From contig OX419760.1 in NCBI GenBank assembly GCA_948567375.1, positions 36,084,001-36,148,000 on the forward strand: a DNA stretch of 64,000 nucleotides, in the 5' to 3' direction. Made by a program: the position numbers and the translations under genes. Positions 25,290 to 37,422 of the stretch are shown here, in pieces; within the stretch, counting starts at the first letter, position 1; each line of letters starts with the position of its first letter. Under the pieces are notes generated by a model. It did no database searches. It saw only the letters and a list, made by a program, of their open reading frames with translations, and was not told the DNA's origin. The stretch is from Lunularia cruciata (taxonomy: Eukaryota > Streptophyta > Marchantiopsida > Lunulariales > Lunulariaceae).

Positions 25290-26260
25290 GTGAATTGGCG
25301 GCAGGAGAAGATTTAGGGGAGAATATTTTGCTGTGCAGAGGGTTTGGAGAGTGCTGCTGGGGAAAAAGGAGAATTATCAAAGGGTTAAGGCTTGGCCAGG
25401 ACAGAGAGAGAAGTTTTGAAAGTGCTTGCTCTGCATAGGGTTTGGAGAGTGCTGCTGGGAGAAAGGAGAATTATCGAAGGGATAGGCTAGGCCAGGACAG
25501 AGAGAGAAGATTTTGGAGAGAATATTTTGCTGTGCAGAAGGTTTGGAGAGTGCTTTTGGAACAAAGGAGAATCATCGAAGAGATAGGCTTGGCGAGGAGA
25601 GAGAGAGAATTTTTAAAAGTGCTTGCTGCGCAGAAATTGGGAGAGAAAGGCCTGCTGGGGAAAAAGGAGAATTATCGAAGCGTTAGGGCTTGGCCAGGAG
25701 AGAGAGAAATTTTTTGAAAGTGCTTGCTGTGCAGAAACTGGGAGAGAAAGGCCTGCTGGGGAAAAAGGAGAATTATCGAAGGGTTAAGGCTTGGCCAGGA
25801 CAGAGAGAAAAGTTTCGAAAGTGCTTGCTGTGCAGAGGGTTTTGGAGAGTGCTGCTGGGGGAAAGGAGAATTATCAAAGGGATAGGCTGGGCCAGGACAG
25901 AGAGAGAAGATTTTGGAGAGAATGTTTTGCTGTGCAGAGGGTTTGGAGAGTGCTTTTGGAACAAAGGAGAATCATCAAAGAGATAGGCTTGGCCAGGAGA
26001 GAGAGAGAATTTTTGAAAGTGCTTGCTGCGCAGAAATTGGGAGAGAAAGGCCTGCTGGGGAAAAAGGAGAATTATCGAAAGGTTAGGGCTTGGCCAGGAG
26101 AGAGAGAGAATTTTTTGAAAGTGCTTGCTGTGCAGAAATTGGGAGAGAAAGGCCTGCTGGGGAAAAAGGAGAATTATTGAAGGGTTAGGGCTTGGCCAGG
26201 AGAGAGAGAATTTTTGAAAGTGCTTGCTGTGCAGAAATTTGGAGAGAAAGGCCTTCTGTG
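25290..26260 (+). repeat. Tandem array of ~102-bp units
   Basis: About nine or ten imperfect units, each containing GCTTGGCCAGGAGAGAGAG, then TGCTTGCTGTGCAGAA and GGAAAAAGGAGAATTATCGAAG. Two sub-types alternate: one with AAATTGGGAGAGAAAGGCC, the other with GGGTTTGGAGAGTGCTTTTG. Because the unit is near a multiple of three, long frames stay open on both strands. These are probably by-products of the repeat and not genes. Confidence 0.85.
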
Positions 26261-27150
26261 GAGACATGACCAGTGGATTAATTTTTGAAATTTGCAAGAG
26301 AGTGTTGAGGGCTGAAAGATTTCGAGATGCCTTCTGTTGAGACAAGACCAGGTGAAGGATTTAGAGATGCCTTTTGTTGAGACAGGACCAGGGGAAGGAT
26401 TTCAAGATTCCTAAGGGGCTGACACAGGACAAGGGGAAGGATTTTGAGATGCCTAAGGTCTGAGATAGGACCAGTGGATTAATTTTTGAAATTTGCAAGA
26501 GTGTTGAGGGCTGAAAGATTTTTGAAATGCTGTAGGCTGTGCTTGGACCAGGGGAAGGATTTTCAAGATGCCTGAGGGGCTGAGACAGGACCAGGGCTGA
26601 AAGATTTCGAGATGCCTTCTGTTGAGACAAGACTAGGTGAAGGATTTAGAGATGCCTTTTGTTGAGACAGGACCAGGGCTGAAAGATTTCGAGATGTCTT
26701 CTATTGAGACAAGACCAGGTGAAGGATTTAGAGATGCCTTTGTTGAGACATGACCAGGGGAAGGATTTCAAGATGCCTGAGGGGCTGAGACAGGACCAGG
26801 GCTGAAAGATTTTGAGATGCCTTCTGTTGAGACAGGACCAGGTGAAGGATTTAGAGATGCCTTTTGTTGAGACAGGACCAGGGGAAGAATTTCAAGATGC
26901 CTGAGGGGCTGAGACAGGACCATGGGAAGGATTTTTGAGATGCCTGAGGTCTGAGATGGGACTAGTGGATTAATTTTCAAAATTTGCAGGAGAGTGTTGA
27001 GGGCTGAAAGATTTTCGAAATGCTGTAGGCTATGCTTGGACCAGGGGAAGGATTTTCGAGATGCCTGAGGTCTGAGATTGGACCAGTGGGTGACTTTTTT
27101 AAGTTGCAGGAGAGTGTTGAGGGCTGAAAGATTTTCAAAATGCTGTAAGC
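26260..27150 (+). repeat. Tandem array of ~42-bp units
   Basis: About twenty short variants of a unit containing GAGACAGGACCAGGGGAAGGAT and TTTCGAGATGCCT, arranged in higher-order blocks that include GTGTTGAGGGCTGAAAGATTT. It directly follows the first array. Confidence 0.8.
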
Positions 27151-28102
27151 AGTGCTTGAAAGTGCAGGGGAGAAAAAGGGTTTTCCCTTGAAGGAATGAA
27201 CAATGTGCAAGACAGGAGATTCAGACAGTAGAGAATTTTTGCAGGTCTGAAGGGGATTTGCTGCAGAAGTTGCCGAAGGATATCTCCCGAAGTCAGGAAG
27301 AAGAGGAGGAGAATTCCAAAGTGGATCAGCTCATTTGGAGCAAGGGCAAGGAAATATTTGAAGTTGGTTGGCCTATCTGAATGGAGTGAATCTGATCTGC
27401 AAAACAAGGCATAGGAGAATGAAGAGGTTTGGAGGGTGAGTTGCCTTGTCTGCTGTCGGACAAAGTAAATGTGAAGTGTTGGCTGAGTTGATGAGCAGTT
27501 GCAACCTTAGGGCAGGCATTGCCTTGACTAGAACTATTTGACTTATCCAACCTTGTGAACTTTGTTGTTGAAATTCTTGTGAATGATGAGTCTTGGAAGC
27601 GGATTTGTGTTATGAATTGTGACTAGAGTTGAGGAAAACTCCATTCTAGGAGCTCTCAGTCTGGTCCAGTTGAATAGCATAATTAAATGATCTGGGTGCT
27701 TGGGTTTATGTTCAATTAGATCACTCAGTTGTTGTGTATTTTATTTATTTTATTGTATCAAAGGGCCACCTGACCTAGATCTATAAACTGCCAGATTCCA
27801 AACCATAGCTTGAACTTGACGTGAAAATAGAATATGAGACCAGGCATAGGTAGAAACCATAACACCAAACTCGCATAACAAGATTAGTTTTGCAAAAGTC
27901 AAGGATAAAACAAACCCTTCAGGGAGAGCCAACCTCAAGGAAACTGAAACAACAAGTTCATATAGAGACAAATTCCCGACAATCCATGAGTAGGGAAGGA
28001 ATGTCAATCTACGGGAAAATCCAAAAGAAAGACAGTAAGGAAAACTAAGCACAAGCAGCCATGTGCTCAGTGCACTCTCAAGACCAAACTTTCCCCACGA
28101 CA

Positions 28103-28758
28103 CCCTATGGAGGGAAGAGATCATCCTAGTTTAGAACTGGTCATGGGGAAGATGGATGTAGTGCCAAAGGAGGAAGATTGTAAGGAAGGCAGAGACATGA
28201 AAGCAACAATGGAAGACCCTGCAAGACCAAGTTTAGCCGGTAAGGACAAAGGAAGCTCAGAAGCAATATTGCTGAAAAAAATGAAGATCAAGACTTTGGG
28301 AGAAGGAGCTGGCAGAAGAGACAAAGTACAAAGACGGAGCTGAAGACAAAGAGAACTTTGGAGGAGTTCAATATTTAATGCAGATTGTGACTCCATTGTT
28401 GGAGTTGTTGAAGGAGCAGCAAAGGTAATCCCGCAAAATCATATGAAGGTGAAGAATGAGTTGCAAGTGGTGAAGTACTTGCTAGACAAAGTGAATAGAA
28501 TTGCAGGAGAGTGTAACCCAAAGAGAAGAAGTTGAGGAGCTTTGGATGGATACACTCTTGAAGAAGAAGATGTTAGAGAATTTGCAGGAAGGTTTTGAAA
28601 AGAAGGGAAAAGAGATGCAACATCAAGCCAAAGAGTTGAAAGAGCAGACAATGTTGTTGGTGAAGTTGAAAGAGGAAGTTACTAAAGCTTGCATCAAAAG
28701 TATTCATGTGAAAGCGATGGTAGTAGTGATGGAGTAGGAGTTAAAGGTCTTGAAGAAG
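28103..28758 (+). pseudogene. LTR-encoded protein in H3, middle part
   Basis: Continuation after insertion F: the acidic/Lys-rich linker, then the coiled coil (28501-28737: QESVTQREEVEELWMDTLLK, EKKGKEMQHQAKELKEQ). It aligns with 53300-53860 of the B 3' LTR. It is cut at 28759 by LTR H2 inside the coiled-coil codons. Multiple shifts. Confidence 0.75.
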
Positions 28759-31626
28759 TTTGGTACCCACATTTTTTTTCTTTCTGTGTTTATTAGTGTT
28801 TAAGAGAAGAAGTAAGCACAAGAAGTCAAATTGCGGACAAAGAATGGACGGAAGTAACTTCGGAGGACATCCAAAGAAGACGACATCGTATTCGATGATG
28901 GAGGTACTCGGAAGAAGAGTACGACGGAAAAAGTCTGAAGAGTGTAAGCACCATCTTTGGGTCGGAAGGCGTAGAAGATAAGAAGACCGTTTAACAACCT
29001 TGGTACGTGGCAAGAAAGTACATTTCAAGAAATGGCAGAGGCAGAAGAAGCATGTTTTGACAGTGACCGAGATCAACACGCAAAAGAGAGAAGGTCGAAT
29101 TTGAAATTGACTGAAGAATGATTGCAATTCAGGGTAATATAAGATAGCAACTGCGTAGGGACAAGTTGAATATGCCAAGTAAATTTCCAATCCCTTTGAG
29201 TAGTCGTCTTGTAGTAATGCGTGTCCGGAAGCCCATCGAGAGTGAAATTTTCTGCAATCCCAAGGGAGTTAGAGTGTCTCATCCAGGAGAGGGCATCATC
29301 TTTCAGCATCATAGAACAAGATAATAGATTATGGCAAAGAAGGTGGCCAATGCGCTGGCGGTGCGAAGTTTCACAATTTGAAGATTAGATGTAGTATCTA
29401 GAATTGAGGTCTTGACTAGACTTCATATTACTTTCTTAGCATGGAACTGGAATTTTAGTTTCCCGAGAGTGATGGCAGAAATAGCTGCCAGTAATTGTGA
29501 GGAGGGTCTTGAGGTGGAAGGGAAGAGAGGAAATCCGTCTCGATGGACTGAGTTGGATTGGAGGTTAGTATTGGGGAGAGAAGCAGGAGAGCCAATGGGG
29601 ATCACCTTCTATCGGAAGTGTGATGCTGCAAAAGAGACGGCAGAAATTTGCAACTCATTTTTTGCTCCAAGAACGATGAATGGATACAAGGTGGAGTCCT
29701 ATCGGGATCCGATTTGGAGAAGCATCATAGGGGCAATGATAGCCATGTTCAAGCCGGAATGAACCACATATGTGAACATGCAGCAAGCCGTCTTCTTTCA
29801 CCAAATGTTTGCAGGAGTTCCAGTGAATTGGGCAAAGTGCTTTCACCACCGAACGAGGCAAATGGTGATCAATTGGCGAACAGGTTCTCCGCCGCATTAT
29901 TTTGCACCGTTTACAGCACACTTCTACTTTGGGTTGAACCTATTGACAGTAGAGGAGCATCATCACATGGTGTCTCATGTTCATCCTGACTTACGATGGG
30001 AAGCAGACGAGGAAGAGCAACAGTATATGCTACATCTGCAAGCCAACGATGAGTATTTCTTGAAGACCGGACAATGGAAGGTCAAAGAAGTCACCAGTCC
30101 GAAGACAAAGAAATGCGGCAAACTTGAAGAAGCAAAGTTGCCTCCCACGCAACTTGAAGACTGACTATGAAGAATACGAAGATGGTGAGAGAAGCATCAT
30201 CGGGATCAGAGTCTGAGGAAGAAACCAAGTCGCAAGAGGAGCTCAAAGAAGAAGAAGAAGCTCACCTTAAAAAGTGAGGAGTCTGGAAGTGATAGCGAGG
30301 GGGAACTAGAAGTTCAGCAATCGGTGGCGGTCAGTGAAGCTTGTCAGGTGATGGTGGTAAACAAGCCGAGACCAGAGGAGAAGGAGGAGTATCCAGCGGG
30401 GCCAAGTTCAATAGGTAAAGACAAAGAAAGTACAAAAATGATGTCTCTAAAGATACGAAAATTGCAACTTCGGATGAAGAAGCCGATGAAGGAGGTGAAG
30501 ACAGAAGATGAAGACGGCGATGAAGATAAGGAAAACTTTGGTGGGATATCATATTTGACAAAAGTGGTCACATCATTGCTGGAGCTACTAAAGGAGCATT
30601 GGAAAGTAATTCCCCAAGATCGTAGGATGGGGATGAACGAGTTGTAGGTGGTGATGCATTTGCTGAGTGAAGTGAAGGGGTTGCAGGAGCAATAAGTCCA
30701 AAGAAGTGAAGAAATGGAAGAACTTTGGAGGGAGGAAGTCTTGAAGAAGAAGACTTTCACAATGTTACAAGAAAGCTGCAAGGTTAAAAAAAAAGGAACT
30801 GCAGAGGCAAGCCAGAGAATTAACAGAACAGGCAATGTGGCTGAGCAAGATGAAGGAGGAAGTGAGTGATGTGCACATCAAAAATGTTCATTTGAAGGCG
30901 ATGACCATCGTAATGGAGCAAGAATTGGATAGCTTGAAGAAGAGTGCAGCGGGGAAGGAATAAGCATGGCAAAGGGAGTTAGCAGCCAGGCAGGAAGAAG
31001 AGGAATGATTACGAGAGCTCGTCAGAAGTGCAGAATTGCAGAGCATGCAGTATGCAGAAGAGAAGAAAATGCTTGCTACAGAGTACGAAGATGAGCTAAA
31101 GATGTATCGTGAAGAATTGAAGGTAGAGCACTCTCAAGGATATGCATCGGAATCAGTGAGAGAAGTTGCGGGGAAGTTGAGAGCAATTCTAAGCATGGAG
31201 GCTAAAGGGAGATTGGAAGAAGCCCGCCTACATGAGTTGAAGTTGCTTGTGCAAGAAACTCGAAAGAGAAAAGCCAAGGATGTGGATATGAACACGTTGC
31301 TGATTTGATTGAGAGAGCGTGTAGATCGGAAGATATCAGAAGTAGAGTGTTAGTCTTAGATTAGATTTAGTCAATTCGGAGTTAGAGAAAATTTGGAATA
31401 GTGTGACTGCAGAGACGAAACCCAATGTTGCAGAAGTAGGAATTTAGGTGTCATCGGACTTGGTATTTGACACATTAGAGAAGAGTGGGTCAGGAGATAA
31501 AGAAGTAGATGGAGTAACCCTAAGCTCAATTGTAGTTTTTAGTGTAGAAGTAGTAGAATTAGTGCAGGAATTAGTAGAATTAGCTATACCCAAAGAAGGA
31601 GAAATAGTAGGAAGATCATCGGGGTT
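28759..31626 (+). mobile_element. H2: giant LTR of the B family, left part
   Basis: Starts TTTGGTACCCACATTTTTTT (family TGTGGTACCC) inside the H3 coiled-coil codons and aligns with the B LTR up to 31626, where B is inserted. A 30-base continuation is at 55371-55400 before D1 begins. The TATA box (TATAAGA) is at 29139-29145. Whether H2 is a solo LTR or part of a full element cannot be seen here. Confidence 0.85.
29331..31626 (+). pseudogene. LTR-encoded protein in H2
   Basis: One frame runs from the conserved ATG (29331) through the N-terminal domain (TFLAWNWNFSFPRVMAEIAA, then SPPHYFAPFTAHFYFGL near 29885-29940) to 30164, with a few stops. It then covers the acidic tract and a coiled coil to 31308. 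Upstream codons from 29172 are in the same frame but start almost at the expected transcription start. Breaks: stops near 29382 and 29760, shifts near 30170-30320, 30660 and 31000. B interrupts it near the C-terminus; the last codons would follow at 55371. Confidence 0.8.
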
Positions 31627-31999
31627 TGTGGTACCCACATTTTTTGTTTTTTTATGGTTAGTAGGGTTTAAGAGACAAAGTAAGCACGGAAAAGTTGAAT
31701 TGCGGACAAAGAAGAGGCAAAAGTAACTTCGGAGGAAAGCCGAAGAAGCTGACATTGGATCCGATGATGGAGGTACTTGGAAGAGGAGTATGCCGGAAAT
31801 AGGCCGAAGATCATTGTCTTCGGGTTGGAAAATGCAGGAAAGACAAAGACCATTTAACAACCTCTATACGTGGCAAGAAAGTACATTTCAAGAAACGGCG
31901 GGGGCAGAAGAATCATGTCTTGACAGTGACCTGGAGTGCACGCAGAAGAGAGAAAATCACTGACGAAATTGACTAAAGAATGACTTCGATTTGGGGCAA

Positions 32000-32006
32000 T
32001 ATAAAA
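32000..32006 (+). promoter_or_regulatory. TATA box of B 5' LTR
   Basis: TATAAAA in GGCAATATAAAATTGC. The same position holds TATAAAA or TATAAGA in H3 (23653), H2 (29139), the 3' LTR (52060) and C (63378). It is the likely LTR promoter, which places transcription start near 32030. Confidence 0.65.
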
Positions 32007-32192
32007 TTGCAACTGCGCAAGAGGAATTTGAACCCTTTGAGTAAATTCCCAATTCATTTGAGTAGTAGTCCTGCAATAATGCGTGTCCAAAAGCCCGTTG
32101 AGAGTGAAATTTTCTGAAACCTTGAGGGAGTTAGAGTGTCTCGTCTAGGAGAGGGTCTGATTTTCCAACAGCGTAGAACGAGAGAACAAATC

Positions 32193-34303
32193 ATGGCGAA
32201 GAGGGTGGCCAACGCGCTGGTAGTGAGAGGTTTTGCAATTCAAAGAGTAGATGAAGTAGCTAGGATCAAAGTCTTGGTTAGACTTTGTATCACCTTTTTA
32301 GCATGGAATTGGAATTTCAGTTTCTCGAGAGTGATGGCAGAGATCACTGCTAGTAATTGTGAAGAGGGTCCCAAAGTAGAGGGGAAGAGAGGCAATCCGG
32401 CTCTACCTATGTAACCATGCAAAAGGCAGTCTTCTTCCATCAGATGTTTGCAGGAGTACCAGTGAATTGGGCAAAGTGCTTCCATCACCAAACAAGGCAG
32501 ATGGTGGTGAATTGGAGAACGGGCTCGCCACCGCATTATTTTGCACCGTTCACAGCTCATTTCTACTTTGGGCTGAACTTACTATCCAAAGACAAGCGTC
32601 ATTGTATGGTCTCACACATGCACCCCAATTTGAGGCGGGAAGTAGACAAAGAGGAGCGGCACTATATGCTTCATCTGCGAGCAAATGACAAATACTTTGC
32701 AAGGACGGGACAATGGAAGATCAAAGATGTTGCCAGTCCAAAGACGAAGAAGCAAAGTAAACCTGAAGAAGCCAAATCATCGCCCATCCCATGCAAGACT
32801 TGGAGGCTGATGTTGAAGACCACTAAAATTGTTAGAGGGGCATCATCAGAGTTGGAGTCTGATGAAGAAACTGAGTCGCAAGAAGAAGACTCGGAAGAAG
32901 AAGAGCTCACCTTGAAAAGTGAGGAGTCTGGGAGCGACAGTGAGGGTGAACCCAAAGTCCAGCAATCGGTGGTGGTAAGTGAGGCTGGTGAGGCAATGAT
33001 GGAGAACAAGCCAAAACCCGAACCAAAGAGAGAGTATCCCACAGAGCCGAGTTCAAGAGGCCAAGACAAAGATAATGCCGACACTATGAAGATACAAAGA
33101 TCGCAACTTTGAATGAAGGAGCCGGTGACGCAGGAGAAGACTCCAGACAAAGGTGGCAATGAAGAAGAAAATTTTGGCAGGATAGCATATTTGACGAGGG
33201 TGATCACACCTTTGCTCAAGCTATTGAAAGAACATCGTATGGGAATTGCCCAAGATTGAGTGAAAGGGATGAATGAGCTGCAGGTGGTGAAGCATCTGTT
33301 GAAGGAAGTGCAGGAGCTGCAGGAGCATCAAGTCCGAAGAAGTGCGGAAATTGAAGATCTTTGGAGGGAGGAAGACTTGAGGAAGGAGATGTTGAGCCTG
33401 ATACAAGGAAGATGCGCAGAGAAGGAGAAGGAATTGCAGAAGCAAGCCGGGGAATTGAAGGAGCAGGCAATGTGGCTCAGCAAGATGAAGGAGGAAGTGA
33501 GTGATGTGCGCATCAAAAATGTTCAGCTGAAGGCGATGACCATCGTGATGGAGCAGGAGTTGGATAGCTTGAAGAAGAGTGCCGCAGCAAAAGATCAAGC
33601 ATGGCAGAGAGAGCCGGCGGCTAGACAAGAAGAAGAGGAACGACTATGAGAACTTGTCAGAAGTGCGGAATTGCAGAGTATGCAGTATGCAGAGGAGAAG
33701 AAGATGCTTGCTGCAGAATACAAAGACGAGTTGGAGATGTATCAAGCGGAGTTGAAGGTGGAACATTCTCGAGGATACGCATCGGAATCAGTAGGGGACA
33801 TTGCGGGGAAATTACGAGCAATCTTAAGCACGGAGGCTGAAGGGAGATTGGAAGAAGCTCGTCTGCATGAGTTGAAATTACTTGTGCAGGAGACTCGGAA
33901 GCGAAGAGCCAAGGACGTGGATATGAATACCTTGTTAATTTGGTTGAGAGAATGGGTAGATAGAAAAATGTTGGAGGTAGAAAATAATGTTAGTCTTGGG
34001 CTAGATTTAGTCAATTCAAAGTTAGAGAAAATTTGGACTAGTGTGATAGTGGAGAAGAAACCCGATGTTGCAGATGTAGGAACTCAAGTGTCATTGGACT
34101 TGAGAATTGACACATTAGAGAAGAGTGGGTCGGGAAATAAGAGTGTAGATGGAGTAAACCAAAGTTCAATTGAAGATTGTAGTGAAGAAGTTGTAGAATT
34201 AGTAAAGAAATTAGTAGAAATTAGTCATACCCAAAGAAGGTGAATAGAAAGAAGATCATCGGGTTTGGAAGCCGATGATGAGGTTGACATCGGAACGGGA
34301 TAG
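32193..34303 (+). pseudogene. LTR-encoded acidic coiled-coil protein in B 5' LTR
   Basis: Frame from the conserved ATG (32193) to the stop at 34301-34303. Order: N-terminal domain (TFLAWNWNFSFSRVMAEITA), a deletion removing about 75 codons near 32402, central domain (HHQTRQMVVNWRTGSPPHYF), acidic Ser/Glu tract (32850-32950), coiled coil (33300-34000) and C-terminus DEVDIG. In-frame stops at 33110, 33258 and 33647 are each explained by one change, CGA or CAA to TGA. A short insertion near 34225 shifts the end. No family assigned; no transmembrane segment seen. It lies downstream of the TATA box and upstream of the primer site. Confidence 0.8.
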
Positions 34304-35781
34304 AAGTCAATTCTAAGATAGGAAATGGCAGATATGAAGAGATAGATTGTCACTTAGGATCTATAGGTAGGAAGAGATGTTAGGAAGCGGTGCTAGGTAG
34401 GAAAATCTGCCGTTTGCTTTAGTATTTAAGTGGAGCATTCGCAGTATGATGTTATTTAGTATTCAACTTTCTGAAGATAGATAAAGCAAAGTGTTGTTCT
34501 CTGTACTCGTCGCTTAAGCTTAATTCAGATTGTCAATTTCGTGTTTGTGTTTGTGAGTATGTGAAGAATTCTGAAGAGCAAGTCAGTGTGTTTGTGGATG
34601 TTGGAATCTGTAGCCTTGATCTTCATTCCGTGTGTTTGATCCTGAGTGAAGTGCATCGGAGCAATGCCTTGATACATCTGAGAGGAATTATAGTGTTGTT
34701 AGTATTCTGCATTTGTGAGTGCAGTACGAAGTTGATGTGAAGCAATTTTGATTGAGGAAGTTGTGCCTTCAGTGGAGGGGTGGAACACAATTTTGAGGCA
34801 AAATTGGTCTTTGCAGTGAAGTGTTGTCTTTAGGAGAATCTGAATCATCACAATCAAGAGTTGTTTGGACAGAATTTACTATGATGTGATTATGTGTGCG
34901 TATTGTGACAAGTTGTCAAGATTATGAGCTTGTTACTCTCTTTTGGGTGTAGTTTCTACTTGAGTGTGACAACCCGGCAAATATCACTTTTGTGGTAATC
35001 GGGTAAGTAAAGTTTGTTCCAGTAGAGATACGAGCCAGAATTGGTCAAATACAAAGCAAAGTAACAATTTCAGTTCTTCTTGGTTGCGTCTTTAATCTCT
35101 CAGGTAGAAACCACACCCAAAAGAGAGTAACAAGCACTAACTCGCGGTCTTGTCACAAATTCACACTCCTTAATCACAACTCCATCAAATATTTCCAAAC
35201 AATCTTGATTGTGATGATTCAGGCTCTCCCGAAAACCACACTTCACTGCAAAATGACTTTGCCTCAAAATTGTGTTCCACCCCTCCACTGAAGGCACAAC
35301 TTCCTCGATCAAAATTGCTTCACATCAACTTCGCACTACACTCACAAATGCAGAATGCTACCAACACTACAATTCCTCTCTGATCTGTCAAGGCATTGCT
35401 TTGATTGCACTTCACTCAGGATCAAACACACAAAATGAAGATCAAGGCTACGGAATCCAACATCCAACAAGCACTCTGACTTGCATTTCAAATTTCTCCA
35501 AACACTCACAAACACAATTGCAACGTTGATACTCGAAATCAAGCTCAAGCAACGAGCACTACTTCATAGCACTTTGCTTTATCTATTCTCAGAAATAATG
35601 AGCACTGAACAACATTTTCCTGTGAATGCCACTCTTAAATAGTGAAGCAATTGACAGTTCTAACAACTATACCGTTCTACCACAACTGTTCTAACTTGCA
35701 GATCCAAAATGACAATGCACCTCTTCATATCTGCCTCTTCAAATCTCAAATCTGTTACTAATCCGATCCGATGTCTACTTC
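34264..35781 (+). repeat. Long inverted repeat created by opposed LTR tails
   Basis: The tail of the B 5' LTR (34264-34964) and the tail of the inverted solo LTR (about 35099-35781 on the minus strand) are homologous over roughly 650-700 bases. They are separated by about 134 bases. Blocks such as GTGCCTTCAGTGGAGGGGTG and GCTTGTTACTCTCTTTTGGG occur on both arms. A read-through transcript would fold into a long hairpin. Confidence 0.8.
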
Positions 35782-37365
35782 ATCATCAGCTTTCAAACCC
35801 GAACCCAAAGTAATCTTACTTCCCATAATTTTTTCCTCGGGTTTTAGATCTCCTACTTCTCCTACCAGATCCAGCAATTCTTTTTCCTGATCTGAAATTT
35901 CACTAGTGGGTAATCTATCTAACTCCTTATCTCCCGACCCACTCTTCTCTAGTGTCTCTGATGGTAACTCCAAAGACATTTGGACTCCTATGTTATCTAC
36001 TTCGGGTTTTGCTCTAACATCCTTCCAAAGTTTTTCTTGCTCTATTTTCACTAAGTCTAATCTAATTGAAATGTTATCCTCTACCTCTAACACCTTTCTA
36101 TCTACACAAGTTCTTAGTTTTATTAACAAGGCATTCATCTCGGTGTCTTTTGCTTGTCTTTGCCTCATCTCCTACACCAACAGTTTTCACTCGTGCAGTC
36201 GTGCTTCTTCAATTCAAACGTTGGCTTCTGTACTTAACATCGCATTCACCATGAGGACTATCTCCTTCAATGGTTCCAACCTTGTCTTCCGTTCTCGTTC
36301 CCGATCTGCAAGCCATTCCTCTCGGTACATCTCCAACTCTGCCTCGAATTCGGCTTTCACCGTCTCCTTCTCCTTCTCCTTCTGTACAACTTTCTCTTCC
36401 TGATTACAAAGTAATTCTCGTAATCGGTCTTCTTCTTTATACCGCGCAGACAACTCTCTTTGCCAAAGTTGCTTCTTCTCCTCCATACTCTCCATCACTC
36501 TATTGAGCTCTTGATCCTTTGCTGCTACCCTCGCCATAGCATGGATAAGTTCTACTCTTGAATCAGCAAACTGCTGCTTCAAGATTTCAAATTCAGCTAC
36601 TTGTCTTTCCCTTGCTATGTCACTCTTCCTCACAAGATCCTCTCGATAATTTACTTCTCTCTTCAGGTCTTCAATTACCTGACTTTGCTCTACTGCCTCT
36701 GCTTGCAGTACTTCTCTCTCCTCCTCACCTCGGGTTATACCTCTCTTCAACTCCGAGTTCTCTTCCTCTAATCTTGATAGGACCTACAAAACAGTCTTCA
36801 CCTATGGATAAGTCGACTGCATCTCCTTCTTCTTGTGCTCCAACTTCACCAACAATGGGCACACTACCTCTTGTACGTAATCGACTCCATCACTGGCAAC
36901 TACTTCCTCTCGCGGAGTGGTCTCTCTTTTCTCCTCGTGTTCTCTTGATACTCGCCTTCTTCTCTGGAGTCTTCGTATCGGGATTGATGCCTCACTGCCC
37001 GAGCTTTCTTCTACCTCTTCCTTCCCTCTACTCGGCCCCGCTTCACACTTTGCCTTACGTCTCGAGCAAACTCCTTGCTGCACTGCGATCTTCTTTTCCT
37101 CGGCCACCAAAACTTTGTCTTCCAATGGCAAGTTGTCTTCGGCTTCCACCTCGGCTTGCACTTCTTCTTCTTCCTTGTTAGCCGTTGGCGCCGATGTCAT
37201 CTCTCCTCCTTCTTCATTGTCATTGCTCGTATCTCCACTTTGCAATGTCAGTTCAGGTTCCTCCTCATGTTCTGAGTCCTCCGTCTTGAGCTCGGCCTCG
37301 CCTTCTGAGTCTTCATCTTCCGACTCAATCACCACCATACTTTGCCTCGGGTTACTTCTCTGCAT
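35758..37365 (-). pseudogene. LTR-encoded acidic coiled-coil protein in solo LTR, N-domain deleted
   Basis: Minus-strand frames 37365-36802, 36750-36214 and 36168-35758 cover the acidic Glu/Asp/Ser tract (VVIESEDEDSEGEAELKTED), a basic stretch (RRLQRRRRVSREHEEKRE), a long coiled coil (EREVLQAEAVEQSQVIEDL and onward) and the conserved C-terminus GLKADDEVDIGSD with stop. Few stops separate the frames. Only the coil pattern and the C-terminus match B closely, so this subfamily is diverged, yet the coding character is kept. Confidence 0.8.
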
Positions 37366-37422
37366 CTTCCGAGGTTTCTTGCTTTCTTCGGCTTCTCCTT
37401 GCCGACTCCTCTTCTTCGTCAG

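Larger units (their letters stand above)
24866..28102 (+). mobile_element. F: unclassified 3.2-kb insertion with tandem arrays
   Basis: Interrupts the acidic-region coding sequence of H3. The ends are TGTTGTCGGGAAA and TTTCCCCACGACA, whose reverse complement TGTCGTGGGGAAA matches the start at 11 of 13 bases. This fits either a solo LTR with TG...CA ends or a terminal-inverted-repeat element. No convincing target duplication was found and the exact ends may be off by a few bases. No RT, integrase or transposase is seen. Most of it consists of two tandem arrays (25290-26260 and 26260-27150). The tail 27150-28102 holds nothing I recognise. Confidence 0.6.
23279..28758 (+). mobile_element. H3: giant LTR of the B family, interrupted by F and H2
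   Basis: Begins with TGCTACCCACATTTTTTG, a variant of the B LTR start TGTGGTACCCACATTTTTTG, inserted in the D2 methyltransferase. It aligns with the B LTR through 24865, resumes after insertion F at about 28103, and is then cut by LTR H2 at 28759. Its own end should lie beyond the right side of the window. A TATA box (TATAAAA, 23653-23659) occupies the same place as in the other copies. Confidence 0.85.

Noticed and set aside
25773-26345. Minus-strand open frame of 190 codons and plus-strand frames over the tandem array
   Set aside because: They stay open because the repeat unit is close to a multiple of three; composition is that of the repeat and no domain is seen.
24866-28102. A CACTA-type DNA transposon
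   Set aside because: Terminal repeats are short and do not begin CACTA; no three-base target duplication and no transposase are seen.
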